Positions 1-7,005 are shown, counted from the stretch's first letter. The stretch: 14,097 bases of DNA from Thermoplasmatota archaeon (GCA_030836605.1 JAUPMC010000043.1:1-14097); one strand, 5' to 3'. The notes: generated by a model from the sequence alone, not told the origin. Made by a program: numbers and translations.

Positions 1-59
1 GGAAGCAACGGCCCACATTCAGGACGACCGGGCAGCTTCTGGAGGCGATATCACGATAA
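1..59 (+). CDS. C-terminal tail of an unidentified gene, possibly PMDh/AcnX large subunit (partial)
   Basis: An open frame entering from the left edge reads KQRPTFRTTGQLLEAISR and stops at TAA (57-59). This stop overlaps the ATG of the next gene as TAATG, an arrangement typical of translationally coupled genes. What is seen is only 18 residues and a stop, too few to recognise a family. In archaea the large and small subunits of AcnX-type phosphomevalonate dehydratase are often adjacent, so the large subunit is the natural guess, but that is inference from context. The frame of the next gene is also open to the window edge, so an alternative is that no separate gene ends here and the downstream protein begins further upstream. 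Confidence 0.4.
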   Translation, partial: KQRPTFRTTGQLLEAISR

Positions 60-835
60 TGAAGGGGCGCAGGATCAGGGCGGGCGTGGGCGAGGGCAAG
101 GCCGTCGCGTTCCAGACGCCGCTCTCGTTCCTGGGGGGCATAGACCCCGGTACCGGGGAGATACTGGACCCGGAGTGCGAGTGCCGCGGGACCTCGGTCG
201 CGGGGACGGTCCTGTGCTTCCCGTACGGGAAGGGTTCCACCGTCGGGTCGTACTCGATGTACCAGTTGAGGGTGAACGGGCTCGCGCCAACAGCGATCGT
301 CAACACGTCCGCCGAGCCGATCGTCGCCACGGGCGCTATAATGTCGAGCATCCCCATGGTCGACGGGGTCGATGTCTCCCTCATACGGTCGTGCGACCAC
401 GCCGTCGTCGACGCCGACAAGGGGACTGTCGAGCTCAGGGACGTCCGCGAGCGGCACGTCGTCACGGACATCCTCAGGCACAAGGGGAGGATACTCCTGC
501 TCAAGAGGAGCGACAGCGTCGGCTCGTACAGGGGACAGTGGGCCGGCGTCTCGGGGTTCATCGAGCCCGGGGAGTCCCCGGAAGCCGCCGCCGTGCGAGA
601 GCTCGAGGAGGAACTGGGGCTCCAGGGGCTGCGGCCGACCAGGGTCATCACCCCCGAGAGCTTCAGGGACGGCGAGGTCGTCTGGACCGTGCACGCGTCG
701 TTGTTCGATGTCAAGGGCCCGAAGGTGAGGACGGACTGGGAGCATCAGGCGCATGAGTGGGTCCGCCCGGAGGACGTGTCGCGGTACGCGACCGTGCCGG
801 GGCTGCAGAGGCTCGTCTGTAGGCTCCTGGGCTGA
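59..835 (+). CDS. Phosphomevalonate dehydratase small subunit (AcnX swivel domain, DUF126) fused to a Nudix hydrolase domain
   Basis: This 258-residue protein has two domains. Residues 1-125 match the small subunit of AcnX-type phosphomevalonate dehydratase: the SFLGGIDPGTG stretch (23-33), GKGSTVGSY (57-65), and the tract ending in EPIVATGAIMSSIP (86-99). In the archaeal mevalonate pathway this subunit pairs with a large Fe-S subunit to dehydrate mevalonate 5-phosphate to trans-anhydromevalonate 5-phosphate. Residues 130-258 form a Nudix domain with a perfect Nudix box (G166, E172, R180, E181, E184, E185, G187), plus a DWEH motif (226-229) and a TVPGL motif (245-249). Free-standing small subunits are about 130 residues, so the Nudix part is a clean C-terminal addition with no linker rich in Pro/Ala. 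The ATG at 59 is chosen because family members start with this M-GR-I-x-x-G pattern, and GGAGGCGAT (41-49) is a near-perfect ribosome binding site. The Nudix substrate is unknown; phosphorylated isoprenoids are an inference from the fusion. Confidence 0.9.
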   Translation: MKGRRIRAGVGEGKAVAFQTPLSFLGGIDPGTGEILDPECECRGTSVAGTVLCFPYGKGSTVGSYSMYQLRVNGLAPTAIVNTSAEPIVATGAIMSSIPMVDGVDVSLIRSCDHAVVDADKGTVELRDVRERHVVTDILRHKGRILLLKRSDSVGSYRGQWAGVSGFIEPGESPEAAAVRELEEELGLQGLRPTRVITPESFRDGEVVWTVHASLFDVKGPKVRTDWEHQAHEWVRPEDVSRYATVPGLQRLVCRLLG

Positions 836-837
836 AC

Positions 838-3800
838 TCAGCCCTGGATCGTGTGGTCCACTTCCCGCTCGAGCAGGTTGAGCTGGTGGCTCTCCAGCGT
901 GGACTTGTTCACGGCCATCAGCAATATGGACTGGTTGATCGCGACCTGGTCCCGCAAGGACTGGATGAGCCTCAGCACGGTGATGAAGTTGTTGTTGGTT
1001 ATGAGGTACTCAAGCCCGTCCAGGAGCACGATGCCGCCGCCCGGCTGCGACAGGAACTGCTCCAGGGACAGGCTCAGCTTCTCGAGGTCCTTCGGCCTTA
1101 TGGCGTTGTCCCTGCCCACGTTCGAGAGCCATATCACCGGGGTGTCCTTGAGGTCGAACTTGGTGCGGATCTTCGCTGGGTAGTTGCGCGTGACGCAATA
1201 TCCCTTCATCCCTTTGGAGAGCGTCTTTAGGAACAGGTTGTACGAGGTCTCGGGCCTGTCCTCCTCCACCAGGTATGAGAACGACCGCTCCAGCTCGTCC
1301 ACCTTCTCTGGCTGTACCGGGGGGACCGCCTCGGCGGGTGGCTCGGCTGGCGCGGGGACGGTGACCCCCTCGGGTCCCTTCGGCGGCTCGGGGGCGGCGA
1401 CGGCCACCTCCTGGGGCCTCGGCTGCGCCAGGGCCTCCGGTGGCGCCTCGGCGACTGGTGCTCGCTGCTCTTCCCGGACCGGCGCGGGGGCCGGCTCCGG
1501 CGTCGCGGGCATCGGCACGCTCTTCCTGAGGAAGTCGTGCATCCTCCTCGCGTCCGCTTGATCGACGCCGTTGACGCGCTCCAGGTCGTCCAGGGTCGCG
1601 GCCCTCAGCTGGGCCAGCGATGTGTAGCCGCGGTCGAACAGCTTCCCCGCGAGCTCCGGCCTCATGCCGGGTAGGGACATCAACTCCTCCAGGGCCGCCT
1701 TCATGTGCAGCGAGGACACCCCTGCGACCAGGGGCTCACCGACGATGCTCCACTCGACCACGTACTCGCCCTTGGGGTCCGCGACCACGTCGAGCCTCCT
1801 CGACCGGGTCTCCCTCGTGATGTGCTCCCGCCACGCGCCTATCGCGTCCTGCATCTTCTGAGAGCACTTGATCTCGACCCTGACAAACTCCTCCACGTTG
1901 AGGCGCATGTCCTTCCTCATCTGCTGGATGCGCCTGATGAGTTCCCTGGAGAGCCCCTCAGCCTCGAGCTCGGGCGTCTGCTCGAGGTCCACGTATGCGG
2001 CGCCCTTGGAGAATTCCGAGCCGGCGACATCCGGGGGCAGGGTCGACGTGAACGAGACCATGTTCGGCAGGATCTTGACCATCTGGCCCTCGATGCCCAG
2101 GGAGTACTCCCCCTTGTCTATCCCCGCCTTGATCGACTTTGCGGGCCTGTTCTTGAGGAGGACCGCTATCTTGCTCGACCACTGCCTGTAGACCTTGCCG
2201 ATGGCGTTCGGGTTCGGGACGACGCTCAGTATCATCTCGTCCCACTCGTCGCCCATCGGGATCATCTTGAGCTCCTTGATGTTGTTCTGGGACAGGAGCG
2301 CGTCCTTCAGCTGTACGAGCGCCTCGGAGTCCTCCTCGGTCTGGGCCTTGACCACGATCTTCTTCAAGGGCCAGCGGAGGTTCACGTTCGCGTCCTGGCG
2401 GACCCGCGCGACTATCTCCGATATCTCCCTGACCATCTCCATGCCGTGCTCGAGCGCCTCGTCCCTCCACCGGGGGTTCTCGGAAGGCCACTTAGCGAGG
2501 TGGACGCTCTCGGGGCTGGGGTTCAGGTTCGTGAATATGGAGTCGGATATGTGCGGCGCAATCGGCGAGAGCAGCACCACCGCCGTGTTGATGGACTCAT
2601 GGAGCACCTTGAACGCCGCCAGCTTGTCGCGGTCGTCCCCCTCCTTCCAGAGGCGGTCCCTGACGAGCTTCACGTACCACCTCGACAGGTCGGTCACGAT
2701 GAAGTCCTCGAGCGCGCGCGTGGCCCTGTGGACCTCGTAGACCTCCATGGCCGACGTGAACTCCCGCTTCAGGCTCTCCGTCCGGGAGAGCATCCATCGG
2801 TCCTCCGGTCTGAGGTCGTCCTTTATGGACTCGAGACGGACCGAGGCGGGCTCGAACTTGTCTATGGACATGTACAGCACGGCGAACTTGTAGACGTTCC
2901 AGAGGATGTTCAGGGTCCTGTTGGCCGCCTTGACGCCCTCCTGCTGGAAGAGCACGTCCTCCCACGGGGCGTTCGCCTTGAGCAGGTAGAACCTCAAGGA
3001 GTCGGCGCCAAGGGTGTTCACTACGCCCAACGGGTCGATCGCCGTCCCCTCGCTCTTCGACATCGCCTCACCCTGCGGGGTGAGCGCCCACCCGTGCATC
3101 AGCACCGACTTGTACGGGGCCTTGCCGAACGCGACCACTCCGGTCACGAGCTGCGAGTAGAACCAGCCCCTCGTCTGGTCGTGGGCCTCCGTGATCCACT
3201 CGCTCGGCCACCACTTCTTGAACTCGTCCTGCTGCTCTGGGTATCCCAGCGACGCCCATGAGCACACGCCGGCGTCGAACCAGACGTCGAGGACGTCCGG
3301 GGTCCTGTTCATGGTCTGTTTGCACTTGTCGCACTGGAACGTGACCTTGTCGATCCACGGCCTGTGGACGTCCATGCCCTCGACGTATCCGGACCCGGCC
3401 TTGAGGTCCTCGATGGACGAGACGACCTTTATGTTGCCGCAGGAGCAGCGCCAGATGGGCAGCGGGGTGCCCCAGTACCTCTGCCTGCTGATGCACCAGT
3501 CCCTCGCGTTGGCTATCCAGTCCTTCTCCCTGCTGGAGCCGGCCCAGTCAGGGTACCACGAGACGTCGTCGTTCGCGGCACTGATGCCGTCCTTGATCTG
3601 CGTGACCTTGAGGAACCACTGCTCCGTGACCCTGTAGATGATGGGGCGCTTGCACCTCCAGCAGTGGCCGTACCTGTGTGTCAGCCTGCCCTCGTGGAAC
3701 ATCGCGCCTCGGTCGACCAGGTCCGATATGACGAGGGCGTTCGCCTCCTTGACGTTCTGCCCAGCGTACCTTGGCCCTACCTCCTCCGTGTAGTTCCCTG

Positions 3801-4860
3801 ACTCGTCGACCGGGGAGAACGGCTCGAGGTCGTGCGCCACGCCTATGTCGAAGTCCTCCGGGCCGTGCCCTGGGGCTATGTGCACAATCCCCGTGCTCTC
3901 GGCCGTGACGGTCTCGGACGGCAGGACCGCATGCACCCACTGCCCCCTGACCTGCTGCGCGTGCGGGACGAGGTCCTCGAGGGGGTGTCTGTAGTGCAGG
4001 CCGATGAGGTCGGTGCCAGACATCGTCTCCAGGACCTCCATGCCATCGACGTTCGCGGTCTGCGCCAGCTCCTCGACCTTATCGTCCAGGAGTATCAGTA
4101 TGATCTCGGAGTCTCCCCTCTTCACCCGGACCTTCGCGTAGGTGAACCCAGGGTGGACGGCCGCGGCCAGGTTCCCCGGTATGGTCCACGGGGTCGTGGT
4201 CCATATCAGCAGGAACTCGTTCGTCCTCCCCTCGATCGGGAACTTGACGTATATGGACGGGTCCGTCTCGTCCCAGTACTCTATCTCGGCCTCCGCCAAG
4301 GCCGTCTCGCACCTGGGGCACCACGGGAGCACCCTGAGGTCGGTCGCGAGCAGGTTCTTGTCATGGGCCTGCTTCAGCGTCCACCAGACAGAGGCCACAT
4401 ACGACGGGTTGACCGTGAGGTACGGGCTCTCCCAGTCCATCCATACCCCGAGGAGTTTGAACTCCTCGGTCATCTTCGACTTGAAAGTGGTCGCGAACTC
4501 GCGGCAGGTCGTCACGAACTTGTCAATGCCGTGGACCTCGATCTCCTTCTTGCTCTTGATCCCGAGCGACTGCTCGACCTTGACCTCGATCGGGAGCCCG
4601 TGCATGTCGTATCCGGGCTGGTCCCTGACCTGCAGGCCCTGCATCCGCCGGTAGCGTATGTACGCGTCCTTCAGCACCTTGTTCCACGCGGTGCCTATGT
4701 GGATCGACCCGGTCGTGTACGGTGGCCCGTCCAGGAAGTAATAGGGCTTGTCCTCCTCGTGGGCCTGCTTGACTTTCTCGTAGATGCGAGTGCTTTCCCA
4801 CTTCGTCCTGAGGTCTCTCTCAAGCTGGATGGGGGAGTAATTCTCGTCTACTTGGCGCAT
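838..4860 (-). CDS. ileS: Isoleucyl-tRNA synthetase with C-terminal HhH pair and DUF835 domain
   Basis: This class I synthetase charges tRNA-Ile. It has the HIGH-type motif HIGT (54-57), a zinc-binding CPRC (181-184), the CP1 editing-domain motifs WTTTPWTIPGN (220-230) and GIVHIAPGHGPEDFDIG (324-340), and the KMSKS loop in the form AMSKSEG (599-605). The anticodon-binding and archaeal C-terminal regions run to about residue 1045, the usual end of archaeal IleRS. The frame then continues for nearly 300 residues without a stop. It encodes a helix-hairpin-helix pair (about 1060-1112, with LPGM and VNGV turns), a Pro/Ala-rich linker (about 1115-1190), and a DUF835 domain (about 1191-1340, with TPVIWLSN and LLDGLEYLITNNNF). 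The start at 4860 follows AGGA (4870-4873) nine bases away, and a TATA-like box lies at 4895-4903. The gene converges with the AcnX-Nudix gene and sits 100 bp downstream of fen. The role of the extension is unknown. Confidence 0.97.
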   Translation of the reverse strand: MRQVDENYSPIQLERDLRTKWESTRIYEKVKQAHEEDKPYYFLDGPPYTTGSIHIGTAWNKVLKDAYIRYRRMQGLQVRDQPGYDMHGLPIEVKVEQSLGIKSKKEIEVHGIDKFVTTCREFATTFKSKMTEEFKLLGVWMDWESPYLTVNPSYVASVWWTLKQAHDKNLLATDLRVLPWCPRCETALAEAEIEYWDETDPSIYVKFPIEGRTNEFLLIWTTTPWTIPGNLAAAVHPGFTYAKVRVKRGDSEIILILLDDKVEELAQTANVDGMEVLETMSGTDLIGLHYRHPLEDLVPHAQQVRGQWVHAVLPSETVTAESTGIVHIAPGHGPEDFDIGVAHDLEPFSPVDESGNYTEEVGPRYAGQNVKEANALVISDLVDRGAMFHEGRLTHRYGHCWRCKRPIIYRVTEQWFLKVTQIKDGISAANDDVSWYPDWAGSSREKDWIANARDWCISRQRYWGTPLPIWRCSCGNIKVVSSIEDLKAGSGYVEGMDVHRPWIDKVTFQCDKCKQTMNRTPDVLDVWFDAGVCSWASLGYPEQQDEFKKWWPSEWITEAHDQTRGWFYSQLVTGVVAFGKAPYKSVLMHGWALTPQGEAMSKSEGTAIDPLGVVNTLGADSLRFYLLKANAPWEDVLFQQEGVKAANRTLNILWNVYKFAVLYMSIDKFEPASVRLESIKDDLRPEDRWMLSRTESLKREFTSAMEVYEVHRATRALEDFIVTDLSRWYVKLVRDRLWKEGDDRDKLAAFKVLHESINTAVVLLSPIAPHISDSIFTNLNPSPESVHLAKWPSENPRWRDEALEHGMEMVREISEIVARVRQDANVNLRWPLKKIVVKAQTEEDSEALVQLKDALLSQNNIKELKMIPMGDEWDEMILSVVPNPNAIGKVYRQWSSKIAVLLKNRPAKSIKAGIDKGEYSLGIEGQMVKILPNMVSFTSTLPPDVAGSEFSKGAAYVDLEQTPELEAEGLSRELIRRIQQMRKDMRLNVEEFVRVEIKCSQKMQDAIGAWREHITRETRSRRLDVVADPKGEYVVEWSIVGEPLVAGVSSLHMKAALEELMSLPGMRPELAGKLFDRGYTSLAQLRAATLDDLERVNGVDQADARRMHDFLRKSVPMPATPEPAPAPVREEQRAPVAEAPPEALAQPRPQEVAVAAPEPPKGPEGVTVPAPAEPPAEAVPPVQPEKVDELERSFSYLVEEDRPETSYNLFLKTLSKGMKGYCVTRNYPAKIRTKFDLKDTPVIWLSNVGRDNAIRPKDLEKLSLSLEQFLSQPGGGIVLLDGLEYLITNNNFITVLRLIQSLRDQVAINQSILLMAVNKSTLESHQLNLLEREVDHTIQG

Positions 4861-4894
4861 AACGAATCGTCCTTTAGACCATATTGATGGGAGG

Positions 4895-4903
4895 TATTTT
4901 AAA
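4895..4903 (-). promoter_or_regulatory. TATA-like box for ileS
   Basis: The minus strand reads TTTAAAATA in an otherwise GC-rich gap between fen and ileS. Its centre is about 39 bp upstream of the ileS ATG, predicting a short leader of about 12-14 bases that retains the AGGA ribosome binding site. The rest of the 100-bp gap (4861-4960) shows no other feature. Confidence 0.55.
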
Positions 4904-4960
4904 GATAGTGCGCTGGGAATCGTCGGGGGTCCATGTCCAGGGGGGTGTCAGCAGGCTCGC

Positions 4961-5980
4961 TCAGGACCATTTGTCCAGCCGGAACTGCTCCGCTTCCCCC
5001 TTGTCGCGGTCTAGCCTGGCTAGTACCGCGTCGACCCTGTCGACGGAGAACCCGTGCTCGTCGCACATGATTCTGCGCACCCGGTCCCCGTCCGCGCGCC
5101 CCCAGACGAGCGTGTAGTCGGAGACGGTGCCCGGCTCGAGGAAGATGCGGCGCACATCGGCGTACTCCTCTGGCACCGTGACCTTGCCTTCCGACGCGAG
5201 CCCCTCGAGGGAGCCCGCCCTCTTGATCGCCGCCAGGGCGCGCTTCGGGCCTATCCCGCGTACGCCGTCGTTGAAGTCCGTGCCGATCAGGACAGCGACA
5301 TCCACCAGTTGCTCTCTGGTCAGACCGAGGCGGGACAGGACCTCCCCCAAGGAGACTATCTCGGGGATGACCTCCTGGGTCTTCCCGGAGGGGAGCTTAC
5401 GCTTCCCCGCGAGTGTCAGGTTCCTCACGAGGGTCGTGGTGCCGAACAGCAGGGCGTCGTAGTCCTGGGACGCCCCAGCCCACACCCTGCCCTCGGACAC
5501 CATGCGGGCCATCTGCGCCTCGCCCTCTCCGGGGGCGACCAGCCAAGGCACCCCGAGGGCGTCCAGGAGCGCCTTCGACTCCTGGACCATGTCGTGGCCT
5601 AGCCTGGAGGACCTCGAGGCCATAGACAGGGCGCGCTTCATGTCCCCCTCGGCCCTCGCCTTCTTCCACTCCGCCTCGGCCTCCTGCCTCACGGCCTTCC
5701 TCGCCTCGATGGTCTTCCTCTTCAGCTCCGGAGGCTCGCCGTCGAACACATATGCCGGCCTGATGCCCGCCTCGAGGAGGCTCGCCGTCCTGTACAACAG
5801 CCCGGACAGGTGGGAGGTGACCCGCCCGTCCCTGTCCATGAGCGGCGTGCCGTCCGGCTGCCGTATGCTCGCGAGGAACTGATACAGGGTGTTGAACGCG
5901 TCGATGGCGACGGACCTGCCCGATAGGTCCTCTATTGTGACCTGGCTCCCTGAGACGAGGTCGGAAATGTCGACTCCCAT
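4961..5980 (-). CDS. fen: Flap endonuclease 1 (FEN1/XPG family)
   Basis: FEN1 cuts 5' flaps during Okazaki-fragment maturation and repair. The protein is 339 residues, normal for archaea, and starts with the expected MGVD, in which Gly2 packs into the active site; this fixes the ATG at 5980. The metal-binding carboxylates are all present at the usual positions: D27, D80, E152, E154 (in GEGEAQ), D173, D175 (in SQDYD) and D235 in the helix-3-turn-helix region TDFNDGVRGIGPK. The N-terminal XPG domain spans about 1-110 and the internal domain about 140-255. The last eight residues, QFRLDKWS, resemble a PCNA-binding PIP box, but serine replaces the second aromatic residue and ends the protein. It lies between the 62-residue membrane protein and ileS, all on the minus strand, with a TATA-like element at 6024-6032. 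Confidence 0.97.
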   Translation of the reverse strand: MGVDISDLVSGSQVTIEDLSGRSVAIDAFNTLYQFLASIRQPDGTPLMDRDGRVTSHLSGLLYRTASLLEAGIRPAYVFDGEPPELKRKTIEARKAVRQEAEAEWKKARAEGDMKRALSMASRSSRLGHDMVQESKALLDALGVPWLVAPGEGEAQMARMVSEGRVWAGASQDYDALLFGTTTLVRNLTLAGKRKLPSGKTQEVIPEIVSLGEVLSRLGLTREQLVDVAVLIGTDFNDGVRGIGPKRALAAIKRAGSLEGLASEGKVTVPEEYADVRRIFLEPGTVSDYTLVWGRADGDRVRRIMCDEHGFSVDRVDAVLARLDRDKGEAEQFRLDKWS

Positions 5981-6023
5981 GTGGACAACCCGCGGAGGCT
6001 CTCGAAAGCAACGCGCTCGCGCA

Positions 6024-6032
6024 TACTTAAAA
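6024..6032 (-). promoter_or_regulatory. TATA-like box for fen
   Basis: The minus strand reads TTTTAAGTA immediately after the stop codon (6035-6037) of the upstream 62-residue gene. Its centre is about 48 bp from the fen ATG, which predicts a leader of roughly 20 bases. I see no strong Shine-Dalgarno match directly before the fen start. Confidence 0.45.
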
Positions 6033-6034
6033 TC

Positions 6035-6223
6035 TCAGGCCTTGGAGCCGTTGTCGCCCACGAGGGGTAGGTAGAGGACCCCGAAAGCGACCCCGAACCA
6101 GAGGAGCGTGAGGGCGAGTATGACCACGTTCGTCCCCACCATGAGTTCCAGCACCAAGAGTATGGCCGGCAGTACGAATGTGAAGTATGCTAGTATCGGA
6201 TGCTTGGTCAAACCCTCAGCCAT
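6035..6223 (-). CDS. Small two-helix membrane protein (unknown function)
   Basis: This 62-residue protein has two strongly hydrophobic stretches, at about 10-28 (ILAYFTFVLPAILLVLEL) and 33-54 (VVILALTLLWFGVAFGVLYL). They are separated by a short loop containing VGTN, with a charged C-terminal tail. It is therefore predicted to sit in the membrane as a helical hairpin. I do not recognise a family. Support for a real gene: it fits exactly between rpe (33-bp gap) and the fen promoter, the length and composition suit a membrane hairpin, a GGAG lies 11 bases before the ATG, and a TATA-like element (6255-6261) is placed properly. It could be cotranscribed with rpe. No catalytic or metal-binding residues are evident. 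Confidence 0.7.
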   Translation of the reverse strand: MAEGLTKHPILAYFTFVLPAILLVLELMVGTNVVILALTLLWFGVAFGVLYLPLVGDNGSKA

Positions 6224-6254
6224 GTCTCGTCACGCTCCGTGAAGGCAAGAGCCC

Positions 6255-6261
6255 TATTAAT
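6255..6261 (-). promoter_or_regulatory. TATA-like box for the 62-residue membrane protein
   Basis: The minus strand reads ATTAATA, overlapping the TAA stop of rpe. Its centre is about 35 bp before the ATG at 6223, consistent with a very short leader. The overlap with the stop codon means part of the match could be coincidence. Confidence 0.35.
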
Positions 6262-6919
6262 CCTTTGAGCTTCCGGAGGCCCTCAGCCTGCCGACCGCCG
6301 CCCTCATGTCCTTCGCCTTGAACACGTAGGTCCCGGCCGCGAGTATGTCCGCCCCCGCCCTGGCCGCCAGGTCTCCGGTCACATCGGTTATCCCGCCGTC
6401 TATCTCCACGGGGATGGGACTCCCCTGAGCCTTCATCTCGGCCTTCGCGGCGGCGATCTTCGGGAGCACCTCCGGCATGAACGACTGCCCGCCCCAGCCG
6501 GGGTTGACGGACATGACCAGGAGCATATCGATCTCCCTGAGGTGAGGGTACGCGCGGTCTATGGGCGTCGGGGGGTTCACCGCGAGCGCGGCCTTGCGGC
6601 CCAGGTCTCTGATGCCCCTCAGGGTGGCCTTCAGGTCCTGCTCGGCCTCCACGTGGACCTCGATTATGTCGGAGCCGGCGTCGGAGAACGCCTTGATGTG
6701 CCTCTCCGGGTGCGTGATCATCAGGTGGGCTATGAACGGGAGCTTCGAGTATGGTCGGATGCCCTTGACGGTCCCGGGTCCCATCGTGATGTTGTTGACG
6801 AAGACCCCGTCCATGACGTCTATGTGCAGGAAGTCCGAGCCGGCCTCTGTTGCCCTGGCGACATCCCTGCCGAGGGCCGCGAAGTCCGCTGCTAGTATTG
6901 ACGGCGCCACTTTCGGCAT
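6257..6919 (-). CDS. rpe: Ribulose-phosphate 3-epimerase
   Basis: This enzyme interconverts ribulose 5-phosphate and xylulose 5-phosphate. It is a 220-residue TIM barrel, the normal length. Conserved elements are APSILAADF with S7, the metal site H32 and D34 (HIDVMDG), H65 (AHLMI), and D174 (EIDGG), with D34 and D174 as the acid-base pair. The phosphate-binding loops are NPGWGGQSF (139-147) and AAGTYVF (194-200). Two starts are possible: GTG at 6925 or ATG at 6919. I prefer the ATG because the TATA-like box at 6944-6949 predicts transcription starting at about 6920, giving a leaderless mRNA, and because family members begin close to this methionine. It is the first gene of the minus-strand series and is divergent from the 72-residue gene. 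Confidence 0.95.
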   Translation of the reverse strand: MPKVAPSILAADFAALGRDVARATEAGSDFLHIDVMDGVFVNNITMGPGTVKGIRPYSKLPFIAHLMITHPERHIKAFSDAGSDIIEVHVEAEQDLKATLRGIRDLGRKAALAVNPPTPIDRAYPHLREIDMLLVMSVNPGWGGQSFMPEVLPKIAAAKAEMKAQGSPIPVEIDGGITDVTGDLAARAGADILAAGTYVFKAKDMRAAVGRLRASGSSKD

Positions 6920-6943
6920 CGACACGCCGATGCCGTCCCCGAG

Positions 6944-6949
6944 TATTAT
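6944..6949 (-). promoter_or_regulatory. TATA-like box for rpe, predicting a leaderless mRNA
   Basis: The minus strand reads ATAATA, with its centre about 27 bp before the ATG at 6919. Archaeal transcription usually begins about 25 bp downstream of the box centre, so the start codon would be at or next to the mRNA 5' end. It lies 28 bp from the opposing box for the plus-strand gene. Confidence 0.45.
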
Positions 6950-6976
6950 GGCTTTTGGTTATCCGCGGGCGAGGGG

Positions 6977-6983
6977 TTTAATA
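6977..6983 (+). promoter_or_regulatory. TATA-like box for the 72-residue Cys/His protein, predicting a leaderless mRNA
   Basis: The plus strand reads TTTAATA in a GC-rich surrounding, with its centre 26 bp before the ATG at 7006. No Shine-Dalgarno sequence precedes that ATG, which fits leaderless translation. Confidence 0.55.
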
Positions 6984-7005
6984 GTGTCACTAGGATTCCG
7001 AGACC

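Noticed and set aside
1..58. N-terminal extension of the AcnX-Nudix protein to the window edge
   Set aside because: The frame is open, but the residues do not resemble the family start, whereas the ATG at 59 does and has GGAGGCGAT before it.
1705..3261. Long open frame of 518 codons on the plus strand opposite ileS
   Set aside because: It lies wholly antisense to conserved IleRS motifs, its translation is Arg/Leu/Val/Asp-rich low-complexity sequence without domains, and such frames are expected opposite high-GC genes.
3832..4887. Open frame of 351 codons on the plus strand opposite the ileS 5' half
   Set aside because: It mirrors the IleRS catalytic and editing domains, has no recognisable motif, and has no promoter or ribosome binding site.
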